DNA from: a virus
Length of the DNA: 35,277 nt
IMG/VR virus record: IMGVR_UViG_3300035698_000910
Coordinates: 1-35,277 of that record
Reading direction: 5' to 3' (one strand)
Part shown: piece after piece, positions 1 to 6,987 of the stretch
How the letters are laid out: the number at the start of each line of letters is the position of its first letter
Numbering within the stretch: the stretch's first letter is position 1
Translations under genes and position numbers: made by a program
Notes under the pieces: model-generated
What the model was told of the DNA's origin: nothing
The model's input: only the letters and a program-made list of their open reading frames with translations
Database searches by the model: none

Positions 1-2
1 AC

Positions 3-155
3 AGGAAGTTCGGTAAGACTGGTATGTATAAAACATACTATAGTCAGAAGACTGGGAGATTACTTGAAAGATCTTGGGATGATGAGTTGTACAAAGATAA
101 AACAGTTGGTGGGAAAGCACCAGTTAATAAAGTCTTTACACCTATCAGACCATAA
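3..155 (+). CDS. C-terminal fragment of an unrecognised protein, cut by the window edge
   Basis: The third frame is open from the first bases of the window to a TAA at 153-155 and gives 50 residues rich in Lys, Tyr and Gly (contains KTGMYKTYYSQKTGRLLE, ends FTPIRP). This composition looks like a real protein end. The overlapping frame that stays open to 288 gives a less protein-like translation, so I prefer this one. The start lies upstream of the window. I do not recognise the family. A terminator follows about 130 bases later, so it is probably the last gene of its transcript. Confidence 0.5.
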   Translation, partial: RKFGKTGMYKTYYSQKTGRLLERSWDDELYKDKTVGGKAPVNKVFTPIRP

Positions 156-286
156 GAAACTCTATGAGGCTACGAGTGAAATCAAACTTGCTTCAAAATG
201 TAGAAGTATCTGCAGAGTACTATTGGGTAGCTTAAGTGCCCTGATACTGTATGACTACTACAACAGAGATAACTGTAAATCCGATT

Positions 287-308
287 AAGCCCCGTAAGGG
301 CTTTTAAA
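287..308 (+). terminator. Rho-independent terminator
   Basis: A perfect six-pair stem, AAGCCC (287-292) with GGGCTT (298-303), has a five-base loop and is followed by a short, A-interrupted T tract (TTAAATT). It closes the transcript coming from the left edge and separates it from the tRNA and small-gene region. The weak T tract keeps confidence moderate. Confidence 0.6.
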
Positions 309-443
309 TTAATCTAATTTAGTCCGTCGGAATCGCTACCTTAGGACTGAGTAGGCTTGGGATCGATAACCCCCTGTTGACTTGTAGGCACAGTTCAAAT
401 GCTTACTTATATAACCATATATAATTGAAAATTATTTCTGCAG

Positions 444-474
444 TGGACGAACGATGTTCACAAAGTGGTATAAT
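444..474 (+). promoter_or_regulatory. Sigma70-like promoter with extended -10
   Basis: TATAAT at 469-474 is preceded by TGG, matching the TGnTATAAT extended -10 consensus. A poor -35 (TGGACG, 444-449) lies 19 bases upstream. An extended -10 can work with a weak -35. It would transcribe the tRNA-like sequence and the small genes after 744. Called from consensus only. Confidence 0.45.
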
Positions 475-512
475 AGAACTAGGAACTCAGAGACTAGTAA
501 ATGGTAATCAAT

Positions 513-584
513 GGGATTGATAGCATCAATTGGTAGAGCGACCCTTGTCAAGGGTAGGTTGAGGTTCAAGTCCTCGAAGTCCCC
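513..584 (+). tRNA. tRNA-Asp (GTC), atypical
   Basis: Anticodon arm: GACCC (540-544), loop TTGTCAA (545-551), GGGTA (552-556), giving anticodon GTC (547-549) for Asp. T-arm: TGAGG, loop TTCAAGT, CCTCG (560-576). The acceptor strands GGGATTG (513-519) and AAGTCCC (577-583) pair at six of seven positions. The D-loop has the usual AATTGGTA. Oddities: a mismatch in the D-stem, a G-A at the base of the anticodon stem, only three bases in the variable region, and no encoded CCA. It is either a degenerate phage tRNA, or indels have altered it; a C8 run follows immediately. Confidence 0.6.
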
Positions 585-628
585 CCCCGCCTGAGCAGAC
601 GCGGTGAAAAGGCTCAACAAAGCGAGAC

Positions 629-657
629 CCCGAAACATAGATTAATTACCTATGGGG
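629..657 (+). other. RNA hairpin downstream of the tRNA
   Basis: CATAG (636-640) pairs with CTATG (650-654) across a nine-base AT-rich loop. CCC (629-631) can extend the helix with GGG (655-657), leaving GAAA as a bulge. There is no T tract, so it is not a standard terminator. It may be an RNA processing or stability element between the tRNA and the lipoprotein mRNA; its function is unknown. Confidence 0.35.
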
Positions 658-743
658 CTGATAACAGACTGGAATATATGCTGTAACATGGTAGAGTTTG
701 ACTCTCTAATGAACGCACCAAATTTATAACTAAGGAGAACCTT

Positions 744-893
744 ATGATAAAGAAAATATTAGTGACAGCATTAATGCTAAGTAGTGTGGCCTGTTCAACG
801 GTCTCCGATATAAAGAAAGAACACACAAGAGTTGATCTTGAAGTGAAAATTCATCTATTCAAAAATAAAAAGAAAGATGAACAAACATATTAA
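744..893 (+). CDS. Small lipoprotein (49 aa)
   Basis: The 49-residue product begins with a Lys-containing n-region (MIKKILVTALML), a short hydrophobic core and a lipobox ending SSVAC with Cys17, so it should be processed by signal peptidase II and lipidated. The mature part is about 33 residues, highly charged and Lys-rich. AGGAGA lies at 733-738, six bases before ATG. The next gene starts inside its 3' end. Candidate roles for tiny phage lipoproteins are an Rz1-like outer-membrane spanin or a receptor-masking superinfection-exclusion protein such as T5 Llp. It lacks the Pro-rich character common in Rz1, no lysis genes are visible nearby, and I cannot choose between them. Confidence 0.75.
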   Translation: MIKKILVTALMLSSVACSTVSDIKKEHTRVDLEVKIHLFKNKKKDEQTY

Positions 894-1075
894 CGAACAA
901 TTCCCTAAAGTCCCGTTGTCGGAAGGAATGGCAATGTGGGCTAAAACTGATGACAAATTATGTGAAATATGGTTGTATTCACCTGACTCATCTGAAGATT
1001 TAGACAATTGGGGGTCATGAACTAGCTCACTGTGTTTATGGATCATGGCACGAAGCAGAACCTGGGGTAAATTAA
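877..1075 (+). pseudogene. Frameshifted HExxH metallopeptidase-like gene
   Basis: From ATG 877 the frame encodes 47 residues (MNKHINEQFPKVPLSEGM and on) and stops at 1018-1020. In the next frame the sequence continues GHELAHCVYGSWHEAEPGVN to a TAA at 1073-1075. GHELAHC..GSWH carries the zinc-binding HExxH motif plus a downstream His, and resembles the short phage metallopeptidase-like proteins with a GHExxHC..G..H pattern. Removing one G from the G5 run at 1010-1014 joins the halves as DLDNWGHELAH, giving about 65 residues. The start overlaps the lipoprotein gene, so the two may be coupled. Sequencing error, programmed +1 shift and true mutation are all possible. Substrate unknown. Confidence 0.65.
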
Positions 1076-1077
1076 CA

Positions 1078-1215
1078 ATGATAAAGAAATACATTGTAGA
1101 AATAGAAAGCGATTATACAGAAATGGACTCGTTTCATCAAGAGCTACAAATGGCGATTGACTCTGTAGACAGAGAAGGTGAACTAAAGATCGTTGAGATA
1201 CACGAGCCAAGCTAG
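1078..1215 (+). CDS. Hypothetical protein (45 aa)
   Basis: ATG lies two bases after the metallopeptidase stop. The product begins MIKKYIVEIES and ends LKIVEIHEPS, with a predicted strand-helix-strand order (hydrophobic strand, amphipathic helix around residues 16-30, strand). It is acidic and has no signal peptide or Cys pairs. There is no strong ribosome-binding site (GGGGTAAATTAACA precedes it), so translation may depend on coupling to the upstream gene. I do not recognise the family. Confidence 0.5.
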   Translation: MIKKYIVEIESDYTEMDSFHQELQMAIDSVDREGELKIVEIHEPS

Positions 1216-1226
1216 GAGAATAGAAC

Positions 1227-1448
1227 ATGCTTGTCAAGAAGATTGACTTCCAAGTGGAGATTATAAATGCCAAAGGCGAACCTAAGGAAGTATCTTCTGA
1301 CAAGTTCTACGAAGTGGTATTGAAGAGAAATACTAAAGCAGCGGACATACCCAAACTGTTTGAGCAGATGAAACTACTGCGTGAAGGCGCAACTATCGAT
1401 GGAAAAGACTTCCACCTGATAGGAATGACGGTTAGGAGGCTACCATGA
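1227..1448 (+). CDS. Hypothetical protein (73 aa)
   Basis: A 73-residue soluble protein with AGGAG at 1214-1218, eight bases before ATG. It has alternating charged and hydrophobic stretches (FQVEIINAKGEPKEV; FYEVVLKRNT; LFEQMKLLREG) that suggest a small alpha/beta fold, and no catalytic motif. Its stop overlaps the DNA polymerase start by four bases (ATGA), so the two are probably translationally coupled and it may belong to the early or replication transcript. Function unknown. Confidence 0.7.
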   Translation: MLVKKIDFQVEIINAKGEPKEVSSDKFYEVVLKRNTKAADIPKLFEQMKLLREGATIDGKDFHLIGMTVRRLP

Positions 1449-3493
1449 GGTTAGACAAAATCATGCTGGCCATGTATCCGACGACTGTGCGCAACAGGGA
1501 CACTCTCTGGTCATGTGACATAGAAGCGACTGGCCTCCTTGAGCATCTTAATGAACAAGGCGAAGACGCCAGACTCCATAACTTTGGGGCAAAGCAGGGC
1601 AAGACGGAGATTCTCTTCTCTGCAGCCCATAACAGCCTTGACCACAGGGCATGCCCAGACATCAGACCGCTCAGCGAATTGCAAGAGTGGCTCAGTGAGG
1701 GGCACTCTCTGATAATGCACAACGGTGTGGGCTATGATGGCGAAGCTCTGAAATTCTTTGGCTACGATGTTTCAAAGAACTACATAATAGATACACTGTA
1801 TCTTGCTTGGTACTTAGAACCTAGACGTGTACGTCATGGACTAGGAGGCTATGGTGAAGAATTTGGTGTACCGAAACCAGTAGTAATGGACTGGATAAAC
1901 GGCCCACAAGAAGAATACAACAGACGTGTAATGCAAGATTGTCGTATTCAAGAAAGATTGTGGACTAAGCTATGGGGTATGTTAAACAACATTTATGGTA
2001 ATGATATAGAGTCATGGAGACTTATAGATTACCTAATGATAAAAGCCAAACACCTAACTGTCGCTCAACGAACTCGTTGGAAGTTAGACATAGCGGGTGC
2101 TGAAGAATTATCCGAAGAATTACATATAGATAAGGACATTAGACATAAAGAGCTAACAGCTGTAATGCCTAAAGTGCCTGTCTATAAAGAAAAGAAAAGA
2201 TGTGCTAAGCCATTCAAAGGTAATGGGACTCTGTCTAGCCACGGAAGTAAGTGGGTAATGTTTTGCTTACAATATGGATTGGATTTTAATGACCTTGAAG
2301 AGTATAATTACCTGTCTGGAAGTGAAGATGGGAATCCGAATGCACACGGTCAAATAAAAAAATGGTTATTTAGCTTAGGCTGGCAACCAGAAACTTGGGT
2401 ATTTAAAACTGATTATGATGAAAACGGTAAACGAACTGAAAGAAAGATTCCGCAAATCAATGTCAAGAACTCAGGCGGTATGCTTGATCCTGATATCGAG
2501 CGTATGCTTGAAGATTACCCAGATCTCAAATATCTTAAAGGCCTTGGTATTGTTAATCATCGTATTTCCATTGTTGATGGTTGGCTTAGGGATCATATTG
2601 ATGGCTACCTTATTGCTGGATGTAGTGGATTAACTAACACACTGAGGCTTAAACACAGAGGTGTAGTAAATGTACCTTCTGATAGAGTATCTTATGGTGC
2701 AAGACTTAGAGCACTACTGATAGTTGATGAGTATTTCGTATTACTGGGAAGTGATTTAAGTTCTCTGGAAGATAGATGTAAACATCACTATCAAATACCA
2801 TTAGACCCAGCATATGTTCAAGAGCAATCAGCAGATGATTTCGACCCTCATCTATTGATAGCTACCTTGGCAGGCCTAGTAACAGAAGGTGAAGTGGTAG
2901 AATTCAAACTAGGTTTGGACGAAGATAAATTCCCTCTAGGGAAGATAACTGCTGCCCTGTTTAAACACATCAAGAAGGAAGTCAGACCGAAAGGCAAGGC
3001 TACTAACTACGGGTGTCAATACGGTGCTGGTGCTAAGGCTATTAGTCGTAGTGCTAAAGTGTCGTTCCAAGTTGCAGAGTTATTGCATCAGGCTTACTGG
3101 GAGGCAAATTGGAGTATAAAGGAAATTGCAGCTGCTACTGAAGTAGCAACGGCAAACGGTGAGAAATGGCAGAGGAATCCTGTTAACGGAATATGGTACT
3201 GGCTCAAGCATGAGAAAGATAGATTCTCTACTTTATGTCAAGGTACAGGTTCATTTGTTTTCGACATGTGGACTGAACAAGTGTTTCAAATATGTCAGGA
3301 ACGATGGGGCAAAGATCCTATGCTGACTGGACAATTTCATGACGAATTTATACTTAAATGTAAAGCCGAACATGAAGAACTCTGGACAGAGATAGTAATG
3401 ACAGCAATGTCAAGAACAAACGAAATATTAGGTATGCGTAGAGAGATGGGCTGTGATATTCAGTTCCACACAAACTATGCAGGAATACATTAA
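1445..3493 (+). CDS. Family A (T7-type) DNA polymerase with 3'-5' exonuclease domain
   Basis: The 682-residue protein replicates the phage genome. The N-terminal exonuclease domain shows Exo I DIEATG (D25, E27), Exo II HNGVGYD (D98) and Exo III YNRRVMQD (Y158, D165), all acidic ligands present, so proofreading should be active. The polymerase domain has motif A GSDLSSLEDR (D437), motif B RPKGKATNYGCQYG (R514, K518, Y522) and motif C HDE (D633, E634). Y522 is at the position of T7 Tyr526, which in T7 polymerase weakens discrimination against dideoxynucleotides. Length is close to T7 gp5 (704). The first roughly 100 codons look more GC-rich than the rest. No primase or helicase is in the window, so those probably lie elsewhere. 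Confidence 0.97.
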   Translation: MRLDKIMLAMYPTTVRNRDTLWSCDIEATGLLEHLNEQGEDARLHNFGAKQGKTEILFSAAHNSLDHRACPDIRPLSELQEWLSEGHSLIMHNGVGYDGEALKFFGYDVSKNYIIDTLYLAWYLEPRRVRHGLGGYGEEFGVPKPVVMDWINGPQEEYNRRVMQDCRIQERLWTKLWGMLNNIYGNDIESWRLIDYLMIKAKHLTVAQRTRWKLDIAGAEELSEELHIDKDIRHKELTAVMPKVPVYKEKKRCAKPFKGNGTLSSHGSKWVMFCLQYGLDFNDLEEYNYLSGSEDGNPNAHGQIKKWLFSLGWQPETWVFKTDYDENGKRTERKIPQINVKNSGGMLDPDIERMLEDYPDLKYLKGLGIVNHRISIVDGWLRDHIDGYLIAGCSGLTNTLRLKHRGVVNVPSDRVSYGARLRALLIVDEYFVLLGSDLSSLEDRCKHHYQIPLDPAYVQEQSADDFDPHLLIATLAGLVTEGEVVEFKLGLDEDKFPLGKITAALFKHIKKEVRPKGKATNYGCQYGAGAKAISRSAKVSFQVAELLHQAYWEANWSIKEIAAATEVATANGEKWQRNPVNGIWYWLKHEKDRFSTLCQGTGSFVFDMWTEQVFQICQERWGKDPMLTGQFHDEFILKCKAEHEELWTEIVMTAMSRTNEILGMRREMGCDIQFHTNYAGIH

Positions 3494-3557
3494 TCTTATA
3501 ATTACGTAAGAGAAACTCAAAAATTAATGGGCTAACAAGGCCCCAATGGAGAACAAC

Positions 3558-4367
3558 ATGTTTGCAAAAGCAACAAAGACAGGTAACGGTGGCGGCGGTG
3601 GCGTCGAGATGGTATCAACAATTCTAAGCCCAGGATCATACCCTGCTAGATTAGTACAAATTGTTGATCTAGGAATGCAACCGGGATCTACAATGTATCC
3701 TGAACCTAAACTTAAAATGGAGATGCGTTTTGAGTTATTAGATGAGTTCATGCACGACAAAGAAGGTAAAGAACTGGATAACAAACCTCGCTGGTTTAGT
3801 TACGAACTGACTTACAATGCAGATGGATATATGGGCGATCGCTCTAACATCTACAAAGTCTTCGATGCATTAGGTGGATTTGAAAAGCCATTGCCAGAAC
3901 TTGTTGGTACACCCTGTAATGTAGCTATTGCAAAAGGTCTCAAACAAGACGGCAAAACCGAAAAGAATAAGATTACTGGTGTGTCTGCCATGCGTGATAA
4001 GGATGCAGAGAAAGCTGTTGAGTTACAAAACCCAACTCTATATTTCTCTCTGATGACTCCCGACATGGAAGTGTGGAAGAAGTTATCTAGTAAAGGTCAG
4101 TACTCTCAACAAGCTAAAATTAAGGCTAGCTTAGAGTTACACCTTACACCATTAGCAGCGTTAATTGGAGCAGAAACTAGTGATGCGAAAGACGAAAGTG
4201 AGCCAAGCGGTGATGATGATACTGATGGAAAGACAGCAGATGATAAGTCAGCCGAAACCCCGACAGAAACTGAAACCCCAGAAGCTGAAAAGCCAGAAGC
4301 AGAAAGCAATGAAAGAGCTGTAAGTGAAGGCGGTAAAACAACAGATGAAGTAGATCCATTCGAGTAG
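3558..4367 (+). CDS. Probable single-stranded DNA-binding protein
   Basis: I take ATG 3558 because GGAGA (3548-3552) sits five bases upstream; an in-frame ATG at 3546 has no clear site of its own. The product is 269 residues. The N-terminus has a Gly run, followed by a beta-rich region (residues about 15-150) with the SPGSYPARLVQI strand typical of phage DNA-binding OB-fold-like proteins. The last about 70 residues are disordered and very acidic (Asp/Glu/Thr/Pro), ending DEVDPFE. An acidic tail with a terminal aromatic is how T7 gp2.5 and bacterial SSB recruit polymerase and other partners. Position between polymerase and nucleases fits. It could instead be an unrelated replication accessory protein. 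Confidence 0.6.
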   Translation: MFAKATKTGNGGGGGVEMVSTILSPGSYPARLVQIVDLGMQPGSTMYPEPKLKMEMRFELLDEFMHDKEGKELDNKPRWFSYELTYNADGYMGDRSNIYKVFDALGGFEKPLPELVGTPCNVAIAKGLKQDGKTEKNKITGVSAMRDKDAEKAVELQNPTLYFSLMTPDMEVWKKLSSKGQYSQQAKIKASLELHLTPLAALIGAETSDAKDESEPSGDDDTDGKTADDKSAETPTETETPEAEKPEAESNERAVSEGGKTTDEVDPFE

Positions 4368-4375
4368 GGTAAATT

Positions 4376-4939
4376 ATGATTTTAGCAAGAGAACTTCTGA
4401 AAGAACTACGTGCTAAGAACATTCCAGCTTGTGTTGCGGGCGGTTACGTCCGTGACATGGTCTTAGGCAGACCGCCTAAAGATATGGATGTTGTAGTATT
4501 TGGTGATCACATGGTGACAAAGAACATTGACTATATGGATGCGAGTAGTATCCTAGACAATGTTGTCCATCGAGTAGAGAATGGTGTATTACACTACGAA
4601 GACGGTGCGGATTATCCTGTCAATGTGATTGAACATTTATTCGCAGGGACATACAAAGGTATGAAAGTTGATATGATCTTCTACAAAGAGAGATACTTCT
4701 CAGGTGCTGCTGTAGTAGATTCCTTTGATATGAATATCAACCAAGGGTACATAACCATGAAAGATATGGTGGTACCTGATGTGACTACACTAAGCCTACA
4801 CAATCTTGCCAGATGTACTGAGCAAAGAATTGTGAAAGGTTTTAATATGATAATGGACCATTATCGTAAGAACCATGAAATGGAATTGCCAGGCGGTAGT
4901 CCAAATCCACCTTGGAGAACACCTAATGTCAAACCGTGA
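4376..4939 (+). CDS. Nucleotidyltransferase, poly(A) polymerase/CCA-adding head domain only
   Basis: The 187-residue protein has the class II Pol-beta-superfamily signature: AGGYVRDMVLG (G22, G23, R26, D27), KDMDVVV (D36, D38), and a third acidic residue in KVDMIF (D99). These coordinate two metals and position the incoming nucleotide in CCA-adding enzymes and poly(A) polymerases. Such enzymes usually exceed 350 residues and have C-terminal neck, body and tail domains that grip tRNA. Here the protein stops soon after the head domain, so substrate choice must differ or come from a partner. Its 3' end overlaps the exonuclease start. The substrate (tRNA 3' end, mRNA or a small nucleotide) is unknown. 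Confidence 0.8.
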   Translation: MILARELLKELRAKNIPACVAGGYVRDMVLGRPPKDMDVVVFGDHMVTKNIDYMDASSILDNVVHRVENGVLHYEDGADYPVNVIEHLFAGTYKGMKVDMIFYKERYFSGAAVVDSFDMNINQGYITMKDMVVPDVTTLSLHNLARCTEQRIVKGFNMIMDHYRKNHEMELPGGSPNPPWRTPNVKP

Positions 4940-5939
4940 AGCACCAGAAAGCTTTGAAACATTATTGATAGATATGGACTTACTAGTATTCTCTAGTTGT
5001 GCAGCTATTGAGTATGGCAAAGAGCCCAAAGATGTAAATTTCAACCAGATAGCAAATAACATCGACTCTCGTATTATGAACATAAGACGTAGACTGGGTG
5101 CTAAGAATGTTATTGGTCTGCTATCAGGTAAAAAGAATTACAGATTTGTAGTTCAGCCTGATTATAAAGCAAACAGAAAAGATGCATGGATTCCGTACAA
5201 CTTAGCAAATGCTAAAGCTTATGCTGAGAATCAATACGAGTGTATTCTGACTGATGGTTTGGAAGCAGATGATTGGTGTGGTATCTTAGGTGGTAGTGAT
5301 GAAGTTGTCACAGCGACTATAGATAAAGATATTCCAACAGTTAGTGGATGGCATTACAAATGGGAAACTCAGCACGCAGGTGAAAAGTTATTCCATGTGT
5401 CAGGCCAAGGCGATCTTGAATGTAAGATTAACGCTAAGAAGAAGAAGAAAATTGTCGGCAACGGTAATAGATTTTTCTGGTGGCAGCTGTTGACAGGTGA
5501 TCCTACAGATGGGATCATGGGTTGTGGTGCTACAGTAAGCAAGCAGTATAAGACTGGCAAGAAAGCTGGTCAACAATACTATAGCCGTGAAGGTGTCGGT
5601 GCTGTAGAGGCATACGAATTACTAGAAGGCGCTATAACTCCTGCTAGATGCTTGAACATCATAATCCAGCAGTATAAGAAGCAATTCGGAAAGCAATGGG
5701 AATACCAACTGCTAATGAATGGCCGCTGCTTGTGGATGACTCGAAAGATTGTAGATGAAAATGTTATAGAGCTATGGCACTGGTTGACATTGCTAGAGAC
5801 TGAAGCTGACATCAAAGAATTTATCGAAACCTCAGGCACTAAAGCTACTGTGGAAAAGGTAACAAATATGAGAATCCGCAGAATGGCTGATTCTTGGTTT
5901 AATATCCTTGAACAAAAGATAGTGAAAATGGAAGGCTAA
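4926..5939 (+). CDS. FEN-type 5'-3' exonuclease (T7 gp6-like role)
   Basis: I chose ATG 4926 because GGAGA ends seven bases upstream (4914-4918). The frame stays open further upstream but only inside the previous gene. The 337-residue product has the metal-binding acidic set of the FEN/5' nuclease family: LLIDMD (D16, D18), GLEADD (E113, D115, D116), TIDKD (D133, D135) and GDPTDGI (D192, D195), followed by a helix-hairpin-helix-like region. In T7, the matching enzyme removes RNA primers and degrades DNA from 5' ends for replication and recombination. It overlaps the nucleotidyltransferase gene by 14 bases and is two bases before the HNH gene. Confidence 0.9.
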   Translation: MSNREAPESFETLLIDMDLLVFSSCAAIEYGKEPKDVNFNQIANNIDSRIMNIRRRLGAKNVIGLLSGKKNYRFVVQPDYKANRKDAWIPYNLANAKAYAENQYECILTDGLEADDWCGILGGSDEVVTATIDKDIPTVSGWHYKWETQHAGEKLFHVSGQGDLECKINAKKKKKIVGNGNRFFWWQLLTGDPTDGIMGCGATVSKQYKTGKKAGQQYYSREGVGAVEAYELLEGAITPARCLNIIIQQYKKQFGKQWEYQLLMNGRCLWMTRKIVDENVIELWHWLTLLETEADIKEFIETSGTKATVEKVTNMRIRRMADSWFNILEQKIVKMEG

Positions 5940-5941
5940 AT

Positions 5942-6472
5942 ATGAGTTATGGGTGGTGTAAGACTGATAAAGCGTTTGCTAAATGGCTTCAAGGAGCCGT
6001 GAGGAAAACGTTCTCAAAACACCCTGCTCGCCTAGCTCTGATAGAGAAAAATAGATATCAAGCGCTGAATAGGAACACTGGCCGGCGCTGTTATCATATC
6101 GACTGCGAGAAATGCAAGAAGCCTATACCTCAGGGTAAAGGTGGTGGTACAATAGAGGTAAACCATAAGAATACTGTGGGTGGATTTAGTGAACTTGATG
6201 AAGAAAAGTTTAAGACATTCGCTGCAAATTTACTCTTGGTTGGCGAGGATGATTTGGAGCTATTATGTAAACCATGTCACGACATAATCACTTATAGTGA
6301 GAGGTCAGGTATGAGTATCGAGGAGTCAGAAATTGAAAAGAAGATTATCAAGTTCATGAAACACCCCGCGAAGATACAGATAGCAAAAATGAAACAAGCA
6401 GGATTCGTGCCAGAGGCTCTAGCAGCCAAAAGGCGTTTACAGATAAGAAAACATCTGAGAAGCAAATTATAA
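5942..6472 (+). CDS. HNH nuclease with zinc-binding Cys pairs
   Basis: The 176-residue protein has CEKC (C55, C58), a catalytic-type His in IEVNHKNT (H75), and LLCKPCHDIIT (C109, C112, H113). This is the zinc-bound HNH arrangement with two CxxC knuckles. The C-terminal tail is Lys/Arg-rich and helical, suited to DNA contact. It sits two bases after the exonuclease gene and in the replication block, so a role in recombination or branched-DNA processing, comparable to the T7 gp3 position, is plausible. A free-standing homing endonuclease is the alternative. The exact substrate cannot be read from the sequence. Confidence 0.85.
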   Translation: MSYGWCKTDKAFAKWLQGAVRKTFSKHPARLALIEKNRYQALNRNTGRRCYHIDCEKCKKPIPQGKGGGTIEVNHKNTVGGFSELDEEKFKTFAANLLLVGEDDLELLCKPCHDIITYSERSGMSIEESEIEKKIIKFMKHPAKIQIAKMKQAGFVPEALAAKRRLQIRKHLRSKL

Positions 6473-6489
6473 CTCATTAGGAGAACCCA

Positions 6490-6987
6490 ATGAACTTAGA
6501 AAACGTACTAAAAAGCGGTGGCGTAATGCGCTACCATGCAACACCTGATATCCCATTACAAAGTAATGCTGAACATCAGTGGCGTGTAGGAATATTACTC
6601 CAACACTTTTATCCAGTGTTAAATGAATATGTGATGTTTGCAGCATTAACACATGACTGTGCTGAGATGATGACTGGTGATACACCATCATTTGCTAAGC
6701 AACAAGAACCAGTGTTGAAAATGCTATTGGATAAGATGGAAAAAGAAGTGGAAGTGGAGTGGGGAATTTTAGCCAGTCTAAGTACCGCTGAAAAGAAAGC
6801 AATAAAGTATTGTGATGTAATAGAAGGCTTATTATATTGTCACAACGAAGTGATGAAGGGTAATAAACTAGCCTTACCAGTATTCGATAACTGGGTGAAC
6901 TATTATGAGTCACTCAAAGATGGAAGCTACGAAAGTCATAACCAATTCGTTAAGTATAAAGTTCAAGAGGTGAGAAATGTCCGCTAA
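6490..6987 (+). CDS. HD-domain phosphohydrolase, YfbR-like 5'-nucleotidase
   Basis: The 165-residue protein has the HD-superfamily metal ligands in order: AEHQWRV (H29), LTHDCAEMMTGD (H55, D56) and KYCDVIEG (D109). The length and the ExxTGD-type segment after HD fit YfbR-like deoxyribonucleoside 5'-monophosphatases. It has AGGAGA seven bases before ATG and sits among nucleotide metabolism genes. In phages such enzymes tune dNMP pools or remove specific nucleotides. The nucleotide preference cannot be read. Its 3' end overlaps the ligase start by 11 bases. Confidence 0.82.
   Translation: MNLENVLKSGGVMRYHATPDIPLQSNAEHQWRVGILLQHFYPVLNEYVMFAALTHDCAEMMTGDTPSFAKQQEPVLKMLLDKMEKEVEVEWGILASLSTAEKKAIKYCDVIEGLLYCHNEVMKGNKLALPVFDNWVNYYESLKDGSYESHNQFVKYKVQEVRNVR

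Larger units (their letters stand above)
309..743 (+). other. Non-coding stretch with a promoter, a tRNA-like gene and a hairpin
   Basis: No convincing protein gene lies between the terminator at 287-308 and the lipoprotein start at 744. The stretch holds an extended -10 promoter (444-474), a tRNA-Asp-like sequence (513-584), a C8 run just after it, and a hairpin (629-657). The bases at 692-708 could fold into a second T-arm-like hairpin, and ACCA occurs at 717-720, but I found no matching 5' acceptor strand, so I do not call a second tRNA. The rest shows nothing I can name. Confidence 0.6.

Noticed and set aside
64-288. 74-codon + strand frame near the left edge
   Set aside because: It overlaps the more protein-like frame ending at 155, has no ribosome-binding site, and runs to the terminator stem without recognisable pattern.
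164-307. Two tiny same-frame peptides (23 and 18 residues) at 164-235 and 251-307
   Set aside because: No ribosome-binding sites, two in-frame stops between them, and the second runs through the terminator stem.
432-638. Minus-strand frame with a signal-peptide-like start (MFRGLALLSLFTASAQA)
   Set aside because: It lies antisense to the tRNA-like gene, has no ribosome-binding site on that strand, and its C-terminal part shows no protein-like pattern. All other genes are on the + strand.
692-720. Possible second tRNA ending in ACCA
   Set aside because: The T-arm-like hairpin TAGAG-TTTGACT-CTCTA is good, but the presumed acceptor ATGAACG has no partner about 65-70 bases upstream and no anticodon arm is evident.
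590-720. Group I intron core
   Set aside because: GCTCAACAAAGCGAGACC loosely recalls a group I R element, but I could not find matching P, Q and S partners, and no gene is interrupted here.
1432-1722. Minus-strand frames opposite the start of the polymerase gene
   Set aside because: They arise from the GC-rich, stop-poor patch of the polymerase gene. The + strand product has intact exonuclease motifs there.
3497-3502. TATAAT as a promoter upstream of the ssDNA-binding protein gene
   Set aside because: No acceptable -35 at 16-18 bases and no extended -10 TG; TATAAT by chance is expected in AT-rich sequence.
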